DNA of 64,000 nt from Planctomycetota bacterium (GTDB lineage Bacteria > Planctomycetota > UBA8742 > UBA2392): assembly GCA_019636195.1 (NCBI GenBank), contig JAHBYA010000001.1:348642-412641 (forward strand). The letters run 5' to 3'. The notes beneath the pieces were generated by a model that had not been told where the DNA came from, did no database searches, and saw only the letters and a program-made list of their open reading frames with translations. Below are positions 1-9,635 of the stretch, piece by piece; the stretch's first letter is position 1; every line of letters starts with the position of its first letter. Position numbers and translations under genes: made by a program.

Positions 1-3000
1 AATGGACCGCTCGGCCAGAACTGGATCGGCCATTACTACCAGCGCGTGACCGTAAACAGCGGCGCGACGGACATCATCACCTGGTACACGCCTGACGGTC
101 GCAGCGAGGAGTTTGAGATCGACGGCAGCGACTACACCAGCCCCGCTGGCATCTATGTCAAGCCGGAGTGGGTGGGCGATAACATGTCATTGCTGGACCG
201 CCACGGCTATCGCTGCGTGTTCGATAACGAGGGCCGCCTGTGGAAGTGCATAGACCGCAACGGCAACTTCACCGAGTGCGAGTACAACTTTGCCGGCCAG
301 CTTGTCCGCATCTACAACGACCGGCGCGACGCTTTTGACATTACCTACCACGATCACGGCCGCGTACTCAAGTTCATTGACGACCTGTGGGACCCCGACG
401 AACGCGAAGTCGAGTACGACTACAATGCCAATGGCGACCTGGTCTCGCAGTTCGCACCGGAGACTTCACGCTACTCGGGCGCGGGCCGCATCACCTATGG
501 CTATCGCTACGACAACCAGCACCGCCTGACTGAGTGCATCAATCCGCGCGAGTTCGCGGAGAGCCAAAACCCTGCCAGTTACATGGAAAACCAGTACGAC
601 GCGCAGGGCCGCGTTGTCGCGCAACGCCTGGGCGGGCAGGACCAGTGGCTGTACCTGCGATACACCACCACTACCGGCCTGGTGCGCGAACTGGACCGCC
701 GCAAGCTGCTCACCGAGTACTCACTGGACGCGGAAGGCCGGGTCGAAAGGATCGAGCGTTTTACCGGCTTCTTTGACGTGGATCGCGACGCGCCCATCGA
801 CCATGACGACCTCACCGGCCCCAGCGCGCAAGTGCGCGCAAGCGACCCCACCTCGTTTGCCACCGAACTGACCTACAATGCTGACCACGAAGTCGAGACA
901 ATCACATCCCCACGCGCCATTGCTGACAGCTTTGGCAACGCCACCACCGAGTACACCTATGACGACAGCAGTATGAACCGGCTGGCGCACGGCAACGTAC
1001 TCGGAGTCCGCCAGGTCGATTACCAGGGCGTGGAAAGCGACCTGGTGACCACCTACACCTACGAGGACAACTACCAGTTCGTGAAGACTGTGACGAACCC
1101 GCGCGGGAACCTCACGACGTACGTCTATGACTACGAAGAAACCGACGAACCGGATGACATCGCGGCGGCCAACCTGGTAAGGGTCACTTCGCCTGTGCTG
1201 AACTCGGGCACTGCGGCCGGCAGCAGTAACGTGACGCGCACAACCTACAACGAGTTCGGCCAGCCGCTGACCATGATTGACGCGGAAGGCAACGTCACGC
1301 GCTTTGTCTATTACTCGACGGGCGCGACCAACGGCTACCTCAAGCAGCGCATCACCGACTGGGGCGGCTTGAACCTGACCAGTGAGTTTGACTACGATAA
1401 CGTCGGCAACCTGACGGCATCCTGGCCGCCGCGGGCGTTTGAAAGCGGCAGCAAGGACGACTCATTCAAGTCCACGTTCGTGGTCAATGAACTCAACCAG
1501 ACTTGGCACGTGACCGGCCCCCGCCTTTACGAGTTCTCCGCCGGCGCCCGCGCCGAGGCCTACAGCTACTTCGATCCCAACGGCAACCTCACACACTCAT
1601 TCCGTGAGTACGTTACCGACGCGGGCACCCAACCCAACCAGCCCGGCGACGCTGACGATCCTGCCACGTTTGAAAAAGCCAGCACAGCCATGGCCGCCAC
1701 CTGGGCCGAAACCAGCTACACCTACGACCTGCTCAATCGCCGCGCTACTTCCACGGTAGACGCCGTCGCCGGCAGCGCCATCACGCGCCTGACCAGCAGT
1801 GTCGAGTACGACGCCAACGACAACGTCGTTCGCACATACTCGCCGCTGGGCAACTCCAGCTTCACGGTCTACGACGAACGCGACATGGTGTTCCGACGCG
1901 TCAGCGGCTACGCCAGCGATGTCGCGGCAACCTTCGAGACCGACTATGACGACGACGGCAACGTCATCGCCTCGCGCGATGCCCTGGGCAACGAAAGCAC
2001 CTATGTGATCGACGGCTTCGGTCGCGTGACCCGTGCAAACGACGCGCTGGGCCACTACCGCACCACCGCCTACAACGAAAACGGCAACGCCGTGCTGTCC
2101 CAGGCCTTCACCAACGCTGACACCCTGCTGGCCGCAACCACCATCCAGTACGACGAAATCGACCGCGCCATCCAGACCGACCGACTTGCCCTGGACCATC
2201 GCGGCAACCCCATCGGCGACGGCTTCAGCACCAACACCACGGTCTTTGACCGCAACAGCCGGGTCGCGCGCAGCACCAACGACAACGGCGTGACGTACCA
2301 CAACTTTTACGACGGCGCAAACCGTACGATGTACACCCGCGATGCCGTCGGCAACGAGACGCACTTCGTTTACAACCTCAACGGGGCGGTCACCCGCGTC
2401 AACTACCGCGAGATCAATGGCCTCAATAACGCCGTCGAGATCAGCCACGAAGAAACCATTTACGACTTCATGGACCGCGCGCTCACCTTCCGCGACCGAC
2501 GCTACGGCACCGGTTTCGACACCAGCGTGACCATGAACTACGACGGCTGGAGCCGCGTCACCGAACGCACCGACGCGGCGGGCACCACGGTCATCTACAC
2601 CTACGACCTGCTGTCCCGCACCACCCACACCGAAGAAGAAACCGGCAGCGACGAGATTTTCACCCGCTTCGAGTACGACGACGACAGCCGCGTCACCACC
2701 CGCGCGATCCAGCGCAACCCCGGCGCAGCCACATGGCAAGAAACCACCTACGAGTACGACGAGCGCAGCCGCCTGACCACCCTGCGCAGGCCCGACGCCG
2801 CTACCACCGGCGACATCTGGACGTACAAGTACGACGCCAACTCCAACCTGATTGAATGGGCCGACCCCTTGGGCACGCGCGTAGTCAATACCTACGACGT
2901 TCGCAACCTGATTGCCTTCCGGCATATCGACCGCGGCACCGGCATCGTGGGCGCCACGGACGAACACTACGCCTTTGACGCATTGGGCCGTCTGGTCTCG

Positions 3001-5916
3001 TGCGGCAACCACGACGACGGCAAGCTGATCAGCGCAAGCGCATGGGCCTACAACACGCTGTCGGCCCCCGAGCGCCACGACCAGACTGTTGCCGATTACG
3101 AGGGCAACGTCGTCACCAGCCGCACCACCTACAGCGAGTACGACGCCACCACCTTCAAGACCGCCACCGTCTATTCCAGCGGGCGCAAGGTTGTTCACAC
3201 TCCTGACGGCCTGAATCGCCTGCTGAACAGCTATGACACCACCCACAACATCAACATCGCCACGTACATCTACGCCGGGCCGCGCCGGATTGTTGAACGC
3301 AGCTATGGCAACGGCACCCGCACCAACTACCACTGGGAAGCCAGCGGCTGCGGCTGCGGCGGCAGCACCAGCTTCTGCGAGCGCGTCGAGCACGTCGGAC
3401 TGAGCGACAACCGCGTCATGTGGGCCACAAACCGCCGCCACGACGTGCGCGGCCTGGTCACCGTCGAGTCCCGCGACCACGAAGGCGGCATGGGCAGCGT
3501 CTATCGCTACGACGACGCCGAGCGCCTTGTCGAGACATACATGGGAGTCAACCTGGCCGGCACGGAGCTTAACGTTTACGCCGATCAAGCCGAATCGCTG
3601 GAAACCAACACCAAGCCCTGGGGCCTGCGGAGAAGCTATGAGCTTGACCCCCGTGGCAACCGCGGCGGCGTGGTCGATCATGACGGCGTGAACCCAAGCA
3701 GCCCCGGCCTGGTGTATGACTACTCGTACACTGCCCACGCCGACACCAACCAGTACACCGCCGTAGATGGCGCGAACTACACGTTTGACGCCATTGAGCA
3801 GATGACCCACGACCCCGCGCGCGGCTTGTACATGGCCTATGACTATCGCGGGCAGTTGTGGCTTGAAGATGACGACAGTAACTTCGCAACGCCCGAGCGC
3901 CGCTACAGTTACGACAACCAGGGCAGGCTGCGCTACGAAGGGCGCTTCTACGAAGCCAGCTACCACACCGAAGAAACCGTGATCAGCCTGTACTGCCCGG
4001 AATGCTCCTGCGGCTGCCAGAATCCAGGCCACATGATCAGCGAACTGCTCAGCTTCGACGGCAGCGGCGACGAGAGCTACTCTGTTGAAGCCAGCGACGG
4101 CGTGGGCGTGCACGGCAGCCTGAGCAGCAACGCACAGCATCCGCAGGCCGTGCTGCCTTCCGGCGGCAGCCATGAGGGCAACAACCGGGTGTTGGTCAAG
4201 ATTATCGACCACACGGTCCCGGGCCAGTTCAAGCTGCTGTGGATCTACGAAGACCAGCTTGGCTCCACAATTGGCCGTGCAGGCACCAATGGTTTGAAGT
4301 ATGATGAGTACGGGTATCTCGACTACGGCCGGCCCATCCGCCGGGGGGTTGCGGCGGAGTTTTTGGCCGCGGACTGGTTTGACCTGGGCTCGCCCATGAC
4401 CGGTGTGACCCGCATCTGGCTGCACGAACCCCCGCCCGGCTTGATCGGCCATGCGCTGGCCGTTGCCACGCCGGAAGATGGCTTTGACAATCACTGGAAC
4501 GTGGGCGCCATTGTCGATGTCGGCGTTGATCTGCATCCGTTTGAAGGCGTAAAGGGCTTCATCGACGTGAACGACGCCGACGAATTGATTTCCTCCGCGC
4601 TGGCCGAAAACGAATGCGGCTTTGTGGTCTATGACCACCACGACACCAACATCGGCCCAGCCAGCCACCACACCTACGGCGCCTGGACCGACGCCCCCGT
4701 CGAAGACAGCGGCTTCACCACGTTCTATGACGGCGCGGCGGGCAGCGAGATCAAAGATTTCATGGTGGGTTGGCTGCTCGTGCCGGACGTGCATCAGTTG
4801 GCGTACCTCGAAATCGTAGCGGTGGGCGACGGCGAAATCACCGTAAAAGGCAACGCCGAAAACATGGCCGCCGAGGGCACACAATTCTGGCTGGTAGCGC
4901 CCACAGGCGTAAGCGCCACCCACGGCGCGCTGGAAACGGACCCATGCGCCATGGACAACCCCTGGCTATGGGCCAACTACCACTACCGCCCGCCGGTTGC
5001 CGGATTCAGCGACCCAGAAGGCCAAGACCCCGGAATCTACGGCAAACAACCCGGCCAAAACCAAGCCGGCACCTACGACTGCTGGAACCGCGTGTATGAA
5101 CCCAGCACGGGAAGATGGACCACGCCGGACCCGGCAATGAGCCCGTGGACGAACACATTAGAGTACGCTGATCAACTTCCTACCAGTTCGACGGACCCGA
5201 GCGGGCTAGGAATTGTTGAGGATTGGGACAAGTCTGACGAGCTATGGGCGAAGTACGTGGAATGCAGAGATAACTGCGGTTCCAACCAAGGCTGCATAGA
5301 TGCCTGCACTAAAAAGTATTACGATCGCGCCATTGACCTCAAAAAGAAGGCAATCGATTCTGGGTGGAGCGCAAAAAAGCAGGAGGAATGGAAGGCGAAT
5401 CCATGGAAAGGGGCAGCTGGAGGTGCCATGGCAGACAGTGCATCAGACTATTGCTCATCATATGACAGAGAATCTCGGCAGAAGCGCCAACTAGCCTGGT
5501 TAGCTTGCGCGCTTCAGGACGCATCGATTCCCGAGATACGCAAGTTGTATGTTGATTGCGAAGTACTTGAGCAACTGCAACCAGGCATATTTGATGATCT
5601 TTTCAATATGTACAAGAAGCGGGTGTGCAAGCAAGCACAAGATATGGCTGATGCGGCTGCGGAAGCGGCCGCCGACATGCTGAAGGGAATAAACATAAAG
5701 AAAGGAAAGATCGAGATGAAAGGAAGCGTGCAAGGCCTGAAAAAGGGCGGCAAGGGCGGAAGCGCTGCTGCTGGCAGACACTATCGCGACGTCTACGATG
5801 CATTGAACAATTGTCTTCATATGGTGAAGGGCTATTTGGGAACCCTTCGCGAGAAAGGGAAAGCTAAAGGATGCTCAGATTGCGACCAGTATCTTTGCCC
5901 TTCAGACTACAGCTGA
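1..5916 (+). CDS. Giant Rhs/YD-repeat protein with variable C-terminal tip (5' end outside window)
   Basis: The frame is open from base 1 without a start, so the gene begins upstream; the first internal GTG is at 46. Dozens of YD-type repeats (Y-D-x-x-x-R/N-L) fill most of about 1,700 visible residues, the shell-forming part of Rhs/tRNA-nuclease-type toxins. Two cysteine clusters (CGCGG near residue 1100, CPECSCGC near 1316) interrupt the repeats. The Rhs core ends with the classical YEPxTGRWTTPDP segment and DPSGL near residue 1717, where Rhs proteins are cleaved in known systems. The last ~235 residues are a cysteine-rich, lysine-rich tip that I cannot assign. The tip DNA is clearly less GC-rich than the core, as usual for exchanged Rhs toxin tips. 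Rhs proteins are delivered by secretion systems or act at the cell surface; no delivery genes are visible here. Confidence 0.92.
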   Translation, partial: NGPLGQNWIGHYYQRVTVNSGATDIITWYTPDGRSEEFEIDGSDYTSPAGIYVKPEWVGDNMSLLDRHGYRCVFDNEGRLWKCIDRNGNFTECEYNFAGQLVRIYNDRRDAFDITYHDHGRVLKFIDDLWDPDEREVEYDYNANGDLVSQFAPETSRYSGAGRITYGYRYDNQHRLTECINPREFAESQNPASYMENQYDAQGRVVAQRLGGQDQWLYLRYTTTTGLVRELDRRKLLTEYSLDAEGRVERIERFTGFFDVDRDAPIDHDDLTGPSAQVRASDPTSFATELTYNADHEVETITSPRAIADSFGNATTEYTYDDSSMNRLAHGNVLGVRQVDYQGVESDLVTTYTYEDNYQFVKTVTNPRGNLTTYVYDYEETDEPDDIAAANLVRVTSPVLNSGTAAGSSNVTRTTYNEFGQPLTMIDAEGNVTRFVYYSTGATNGYLKQRITDWGGLNLTSEFDYDNVGNLTASWPPRAFESGSKDDSFKSTFVVNELNQTWHVTGPRLYEFSAGARAEAYSYFDPNGNLTHSFREYVTDAGTQPNQPGDADDPATFEKASTAMAATWAETSYTYDLLNRRATSTVDAVAGSAITRLTSSVEYDANDNVVRTYSPLGNSSFTVYDERDMVFRRVSGYASDVAATFETDYDDDGNVIASRDALGNESTYVIDGFGRVTRANDALGHYRTTAYNENGNAVLSQAFTNADTLLAATTIQYDEIDRAIQTDRLALDHRGNPIGDGFSTNTTVFDRNSRVARSTNDNGVTYHNFYDGANRTMYTRDAVGNETHFVYNLNGAVTRVNYREINGLNNAVEISHEETIYDFMDRALTFRDRRYGTGFDTSVTMNYDGWSRVTERTDAAGTTVIYTYDLLSRTTHTEEETGSDEIFTRFEYDDDSRVTTRAIQRNPGAATWQETTYEYDERSRLTTLRRPDAATTGDIWTYKYDANSNLIEWADPLGTRVVNTYDVRNLIAFRHIDRGTGIVGATDEHYAFDALGRLVSCGNHDDGKLISASAWAYNTLSAPERHDQTVADYEGNVVTSRTTYSEYDATTFKTATVYSSGRKVVHTPDGLNRLLNSYDTTHNINIATYIYAGPRRIVERSYGNGTRTNYHWEASGCGCGGSTSFCERVEHVGLSDNRVMWATNRRHDVRGLVTVESRDHEGGMGSVYRYDDAERLVETYMGVNLAGTELNVYADQAESLETNTKPWGLRRSYELDPRGNRGGVVDHDGVNPSSPGLVYDYSYTAHADTNQYTAVDGANYTFDAIEQMTHDPARGLYMAYDYRGQLWLEDDDSNFATPERRYSYDNQGRLRYEGRFYEASYHTEETVISLYCPECSCGCQNPGHMISELLSFDGSGDESYSVEASDGVGVHGSLSSNAQHPQAVLPSGGSHEGNNRVLVKIIDHTVPGQFKLLWIYEDQLGSTIGRAGTNGLKYDEYGYLDYGRPIRRGVAAEFLAADWFDLGSPMTGVTRIWLHEPPPGLIGHALAVATPEDGFDNHWNVGAIVDVGVDLHPFEGVKGFIDVNDADELISSALAENECGFVVYDHHDTNIGPASHHTYGAWTDAPVEDSGFTTFYDGAAGSEIKDFMVGWLLVPDVHQLAYLEIVAVGDGEITVKGNAENMAAEGTQFWLVAPTGVSATHGALETDPCAMDNPWLWANYHYRPPVAGFSDPEGQDPGIYGKQPGQNQAGTYDCWNRVYEPSTGRWTTPDPAMSPWTNTLEYADQLPTSSTDPSGLGIVEDWDKSDELWAKYVECRDNCGSNQGCIDACTKKYYDRAIDLKKKAIDSGWSAKKQEEWKANPWKGAAGGAMADSASDYCSSYDRESRQKRQLAWLACALQDASIPEIRKLYVDCEVLEQLQPGIFDDLFNMYKKRVCKQAQDMADAAAEAAADMLKGINIKKGKIEMKGSVQGLKKGGKGGSAAAGRHYRDVYDALNNCLHMVKGYLGTLREKGKAKGCSDCDQYLCPSDYS

Positions 5917-6007
5917 GCCTGACCGATGCCTGCTCAACAGAGGGTGCTTCTGAGTTTGCGGAAACAGTCTCATGTTCGGATGCCGCCACTCAGGCGCATC
6001 GTTGACG

Positions 6008-7258
6008 ATGACAGGAGCGTTCCCTTTGACCCGCAACCTAAGTACAATTGATCTCCGTTGTCTGTCGTGGAGAGGAACCTACGTTCTCTTGCTTTTGCTG
6101 TTCTTGGCTAGCTGCACGGGCTCTGATGGTGACTCGCAGCAGAAGTCTACTAAACATTCACACAGTTCTGCGAGCCTTATAACCATTGAGCTCAAGACGA
6201 TGGCTGACGCATCGTTGGTTGTGACACTTCATTCGAGGGGCACAGATTGCACTGCGACCGACTCCTCAGTATCTCGTCGGCTTGCAGGCCTAGTTGGCGA
6301 GTTCAGCAAGTTCTCTCGACACTATCCAGACATTGCTCGCAGCATAGCGGATTACTGTGCATTCGGATCATTCTCGACAGAAACGATGGTTTATCATTTG
6401 GAGAGCACGCAGACCTTGTCTGTTGTTGAGCTTGCGGCAGTACTACGGCAAGTGGATAAGTGCGCAGGTGGCCGAGTGTGCGTAATCCCTTTGGCAGATG
6501 AAACACTGGGGATGTTTGCGACACTTGGCCAAGTGTACCGCCTTTGGCTATACCGAGTTGAGGTGTTACGGCGGAGTGCTCGGATCACTGACGCTGTTGC
6601 GGAATTACGAGCCTCTCTTGAGTTTCTAACGCTCGTCGATGCCAACTCTTGTGGGCACGCTAGATTGTTTTGGACAACGGCGTGGAAAGATACATTTGAG
6701 TGTGCTTTTGGCGGCGAAGGTGGCTTTGCTTGGAGAGATCTATGTGCAGAAGTCGAACTGGCTGCGACTCAGCTAGATGTAGATTTTGGTTCCGTCCTGG
6801 CAGGCGAGTATCTGCGTTACTTTGGACGTCACGACATCACGTTGCAAGCGTCTAATGGGAGCCAGAATCCGTTCGCATCTAGAGAGCAGGCGCTGCGCGA
6901 GTGGAGAGCACACAGGCATACCATCGTTTCGCCTCTCAGCAAAACTGAAGTCGCATCATATCTGCTCTCACTCGACGAGAATGGCGCCAGTGAATACACA
7001 AGATTGTGGGCGCGCGCGACAGTAAGAGGTGCGGTTACAACTTTTTTGCGATCTCTGGCATTCGGCATAATCTCACGATGCTGGACACTCGAGACTTCAC
7101 AGGTACTATTCGCACTGCGGGCGGTGCTTCCCGAATTTGTAAGCATACAAAAGACGAGAAGCGGGATAGTGATTGCATTTGACGTTGACCATGCATTCGT
7201 TGACCTGCTTGAAGTTAACGTCCGCGACCCGCTTATGATAGTGACTATATCTCACTGA
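6008..7258 (+). CDS. Predicted lipoprotein downstream of Rhs tip
   Basis: About 416 residues from the ATG at 6008. I prefer this to the upstream ATG at 5972 because it gives a recognisable export signal: basic residues, a leucine run and the lipobox LASC with the acceptor Cys at residue 36. I recognise no domain in the mature protein. It follows the Rhs gene by about 90 bp on the same strand, the usual place for an immunity gene, and shares the lower GC of the Rhs tip. A membrane-anchored immunity protein is therefore possible. It is long for an immunity protein, so an unrelated island lipoprotein is equally plausible. Confidence 0.6.
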   Translation: MTGAFPLTRNLSTIDLRCLSWRGTYVLLLLLFLASCTGSDGDSQQKSTKHSHSSASLITIELKTMADASLVVTLHSRGTDCTATDSSVSRRLAGLVGEFSKFSRHYPDIARSIADYCAFGSFSTETMVYHLESTQTLSVVELAAVLRQVDKCAGGRVCVIPLADETLGMFATLGQVYRLWLYRVEVLRRSARITDAVAELRASLEFLTLVDANSCGHARLFWTTAWKDTFECAFGGEGGFAWRDLCAEVELAATQLDVDFGSVLAGEYLRYFGRHDITLQASNGSQNPFASREQALREWRAHRHTIVSPLSKTEVASYLLSLDENGASEYTRLWARATVRGAVTTFLRSLAFGIISRCWTLETSQVLFALRAVLPEFVSIQKTRSGIVIAFDVDHAFVDLLEVNVRDPLMIVTISH

Positions 7259-7293
7259 GGGTTTGTCCTTACCGAAGATGCCGTCTGGCACGA

Positions 7294-7337
7294 GCAACGT
7301 CGTCACCGGCCGGACCACCTACAGCGAGTACGACGCC
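7294..7337 (+). pseudogene. Rhs core fragment (44 bp)
   Basis: These 44 bases match positions 3104-3147 of the large rhs gene at about 42 of 44 positions (the part encoding NVVTSRTTYSEYDA). The fragment has no ORF of its own and is flanked by unrelated sequence. It is a relic of an rhs duplication or of recombination that placed the next Rhs tip cassette here. Confidence 0.7.
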
Positions 7338-7624
7338 TGTCCCGACCGAAAATTCCGTCGGGCACAGTGTGAGTACCGAAACATCCGGCGAGTTTCGACG
7401 GCACGGCGTAGTATCTTGGCCGGAGTCGCTGAGTCTTGAACGTAACCGTCAGGGCAGGTAATTGGCGACCACCGCGCCATAGGCGCGTTGTCGATTACAA
7501 CGACAGCTATCCCGCATTTCGTCGGTACATGTGATGCAGCCTGCCAAGGCGCCCATCGACTGGCTCAAGACAAGTAGGCGACCTGCGTTGCCCGGTGTGC
7601 GGGGCAATCTTGTCGACAGGGAAA

Positions 7625-7673
7625 CCGTGGAATCCAGTTGGAGGCCTGAGGACTGGCTTGGTAACCTTCAGAG
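7625..7673 (+). repeat. 49-bp leader repeat, copy 1
   Basis: This 49-bp segment lies directly before the GTG that opens the second Rhs C-terminal cassette. It is about 88% identical to 9587-9635, which precedes the third copy. The corresponding position of the large rhs gene (upstream of 4567) does not share it, so the repeat marks the junction shared by the two displaced cassettes. Confidence 0.7.
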
Positions 7674-8891
7674 GTGAACGACGCCGACGAGCTGATCGCA
7701 TCCGCGCTGGCCGAAAACGAATGCGGCTTTGTGGTCTATGACCACCACGACACCAACATCGGCCCAGCCAGCCACCACACCTACGACGCCTGGACCGAAG
7801 CCCCCGTCGAAGACAGCGGCTTCACCACGTTTGAAGACACCGGCGCCAGCTTCGAAGACTGGATGATTGGCTGGCTGCTGGTGCCGGACGTTCACCAGTT
7901 GGCGTACCTTGAGATCGTCGATGTCGATGACACAGCCGGAACGGTCACCGTAAAAGGCAACGCCGAAAACATGGCCGCCGACGGCACGCAATACTGGCTG
8001 GTAGCGCCGACAGGCGTAAGCGCCACCCACGGCGCGCTGGAAACGGACCCATGCGCCATGGGCAACCCCTGGCTATGGGCCGGCTACCACTACCGCCCGC
8101 CGGTGGCAGGGTTCAGCGACCCAGAAGGCCAAGACCCAGGAGTGTACGGCAAACAGAACGGCCAAAACCAAGCCGGCACCTACGACTGCTGGAACCGGGT
8201 GTATGAACCGCAGACGGGCAGATGGACAACGCCGGATCCATTGCAAGACACTTGGGTCAACGTGCATTCGTATTCTTCGAACTTCCCAACGCGGCAGTCC
8301 GATCCGAATGGGTTGCAGGATACGACTAACGACAAAGAGCACGTTGTCGCAAAAAAGGCCAAAGAGCTCATAAGTCACGGTAGGTACTGCGGCCCGGGTG
8401 GTGGACCGGGCGAGCCAGTAGATGCCGTTGACAAGTGCTGCAAGGAGCACGATGACTGCTTTGCCAAGATTGGTATCGACTGGGCGGACTACACCTTTCA
8501 TCGACTCTCAGATGAAAAGGCAAAGCTAGCGTATGGCTGTAACGTAACCATGCGGCAGTGCTTACGAAAAGCAAAGAAAGAGGTTGATAAGAAGGCCTGT
8601 AGGTACGCTGACATGGCGCATGAGTGGTTTGAGCGAGTCGACTTCCTGTACCAAGACAAGATCGAAAGGGCTAGCAAGAAAGAGGAGGAGTCACTGCTGA
8701 AAAAGCAGTGCGAAACACAGGAAGGACGACGCTTACTGTGTGTCGAGAACTGCCTAAAGATTGCCATGAGGCAGTTTCACGAGAAGCATATAGGAGTTGC
8801 CATGGACCAAAAAGTAAGAGCGGCCAAAGAACGGGAATGGCGAGCGGCAGAAAAGAAGAAGTGTGAAGACACATGCAAAGACCAACAATGA
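7674..8891 (+). CDS. Displaced Rhs C-terminal cassette with phospholipase A2-like toxin tip
   Basis: Residues 1 to about 185 repeat the last part of the large Rhs core (large-gene positions 4567-5140) almost exactly, including YEPQTGRWTTPDP. A short linker with DPNGL leads to a different tip. The tip holds a secreted phospholipase A2 signature: a Ca-loop-like YCGPGGG at residues 238-244, then DKCCKEHDDC with paired Cys 255-256, catalytic-type His 259, Asp 260 and Cys 262. This fits the PROSITE PA2 histidine pattern. A downstream GCNVTMRQC segment sits where the family normally has C-D; the second catalytic Asp appears to be Asn. The opening GTG has no good ribosome site, so this is probably an orphan tip that is expressed only after recombination into a full rhs gene. 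The tip would hydrolyse phospholipids of a target membrane. Confidence 0.8.
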   Translation: MNDADELIASALAENECGFVVYDHHDTNIGPASHHTYDAWTEAPVEDSGFTTFEDTGASFEDWMIGWLLVPDVHQLAYLEIVDVDDTAGTVTVKGNAENMAADGTQYWLVAPTGVSATHGALETDPCAMGNPWLWAGYHYRPPVAGFSDPEGQDPGVYGKQNGQNQAGTYDCWNRVYEPQTGRWTTPDPLQDTWVNVHSYSSNFPTRQSDPNGLQDTTNDKEHVVAKKAKELISHGRYCGPGGGPGEPVDAVDKCCKEHDDCFAKIGIDWADYTFHRLSDEKAKLAYGCNVTMRQCLRKAKKEVDKKACRYADMAHEWFERVDFLYQDKIERASKKEEESLLKKQCETQEGRRLLCVENCLKIAMRQFHEKHIGVAMDQKVRAAKEREWRAAEKKKCEDTCKDQQ

Positions 8892-9478
8892 GACCAGGCC
8901 ACTTCCTGTTTGGACTTCGTTGTCTGCGCGGTTTGGTTTTCGCCTGCACCAGTTGGTGTGTCGTTGCGGTCATGTGTTCTTGCAGCACCACTGGAGTACC
9001 CAGCAACGAACTTGTGTTAGAGGCGGTGTTGAAAGAGGGCGACGAAATAGTACTCGAGAACAGCAGTGGCGCATTGCGTATCCGAGCAACATCGCCTCTT
9101 GAGCGAGTCTTTGAATGGAAGGGCTCTGAACGTAAGATCGAACTCCTTCGTCGTACAAAGCCTTGGAATGAGCATTTGACTTTGTACTTTCCGGGTACGG
9201 GTGACCACTGGAAAATGCATGACGGCGTGACGCGAGCTGTTGTAGAGGAGGGAAGAGTATCATTCGGTAGCAAGTCTGACGCGCTTGCATGGCTCGCGAG
9301 GTTCTCATACCTTGACGTGGTTGGAAACGAGGATGGTTTGTTTGCGGGATGGGCAATCATCACGGAAAGGAACCAACTGGACTTCGTGCTGTGGCGAGTG
9401 ACAGTGAGTGGCATGCCCTTCGTGGCCACCGAAGAGTTCCGCGCGGGTTCCTTGAAGGGCAAAGTTTCCGGACAGTAG
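8888..9478 (+). CDS. Small lipoprotein, candidate immunity protein for the PLA2 tip
   Basis: Its ATG overlaps the stop of the PLA2 cassette (ATGA at 8888-8891), so translation of the two is coupled. The 196-residue product begins with a basic, hydrophobic leader and a lipobox-like VMCSC with acceptor Cys near residue 32, giving a lipoprotein on the periplasmic face of a membrane. The rest is a compact, beta-rich-looking domain that I do not recognise. Position and coupling are those of a cognate immunity gene, and membrane anchoring would suit protection against a phospholipase. The function is inferred from context only. Confidence 0.68.
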   Translation: MRPGHFLFGLRCLRGLVFACTSWCVVAVMCSCSTTGVPSNELVLEAVLKEGDEIVLENSSGALRIRATSPLERVFEWKGSERKIELLRRTKPWNEHLTLYFPGTGDHWKMHDGVTRAVVEEGRVSFGSKSDALAWLARFSYLDVVGNEDGLFAGWAIITERNQLDFVLWRVTVSGMPFVATEEFRAGSLKGKVSGQ

Positions 9479-9586
9479 CCGTTTGGCCCCTCCCTAAGGA
9501 GTATTCCGACCAGCACAGACTGAGGGCCGGGAAGGGTAAGCGCCTACACTTGCTCGACGTGCATGAGAAGTCTATCGACGGCGAAT

Positions 9587-9635
9587 CCGTGAAATCCAGT
9601 TGGATGCATGAGGACTGACTTGGTAGCCTTCAGAC
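9587..9635 (+). repeat. 49-bp leader repeat, copy 2
   Basis: This is the second copy of the segment at 7625-7673, with about six mismatches. It again ends directly before a GTG that opens an Rhs core duplicate. Confidence 0.7.

Larger units (their letters stand above)
7259..7673. other. Intergenic stretch with Rhs debris
   Basis: This 415-bp gap between a lipoprotein gene and the displaced Rhs cassette has no convincing ORF. It holds a 44-bp rhs fragment near its left end and a 49-bp leader repeat at its right end. I see nothing recognisable in the bases between them. Confidence 0.6.

Noticed and set aside
1597-4923. 1,108-codon open frame on the minus strand across the rhs gene
   Set aside because: It is an antisense shadow caused by high GC and the repeated YD codon pattern; the product is Val/Ala/Gly-rich with no domain and the plus strand encodes a clear Rhs protein.
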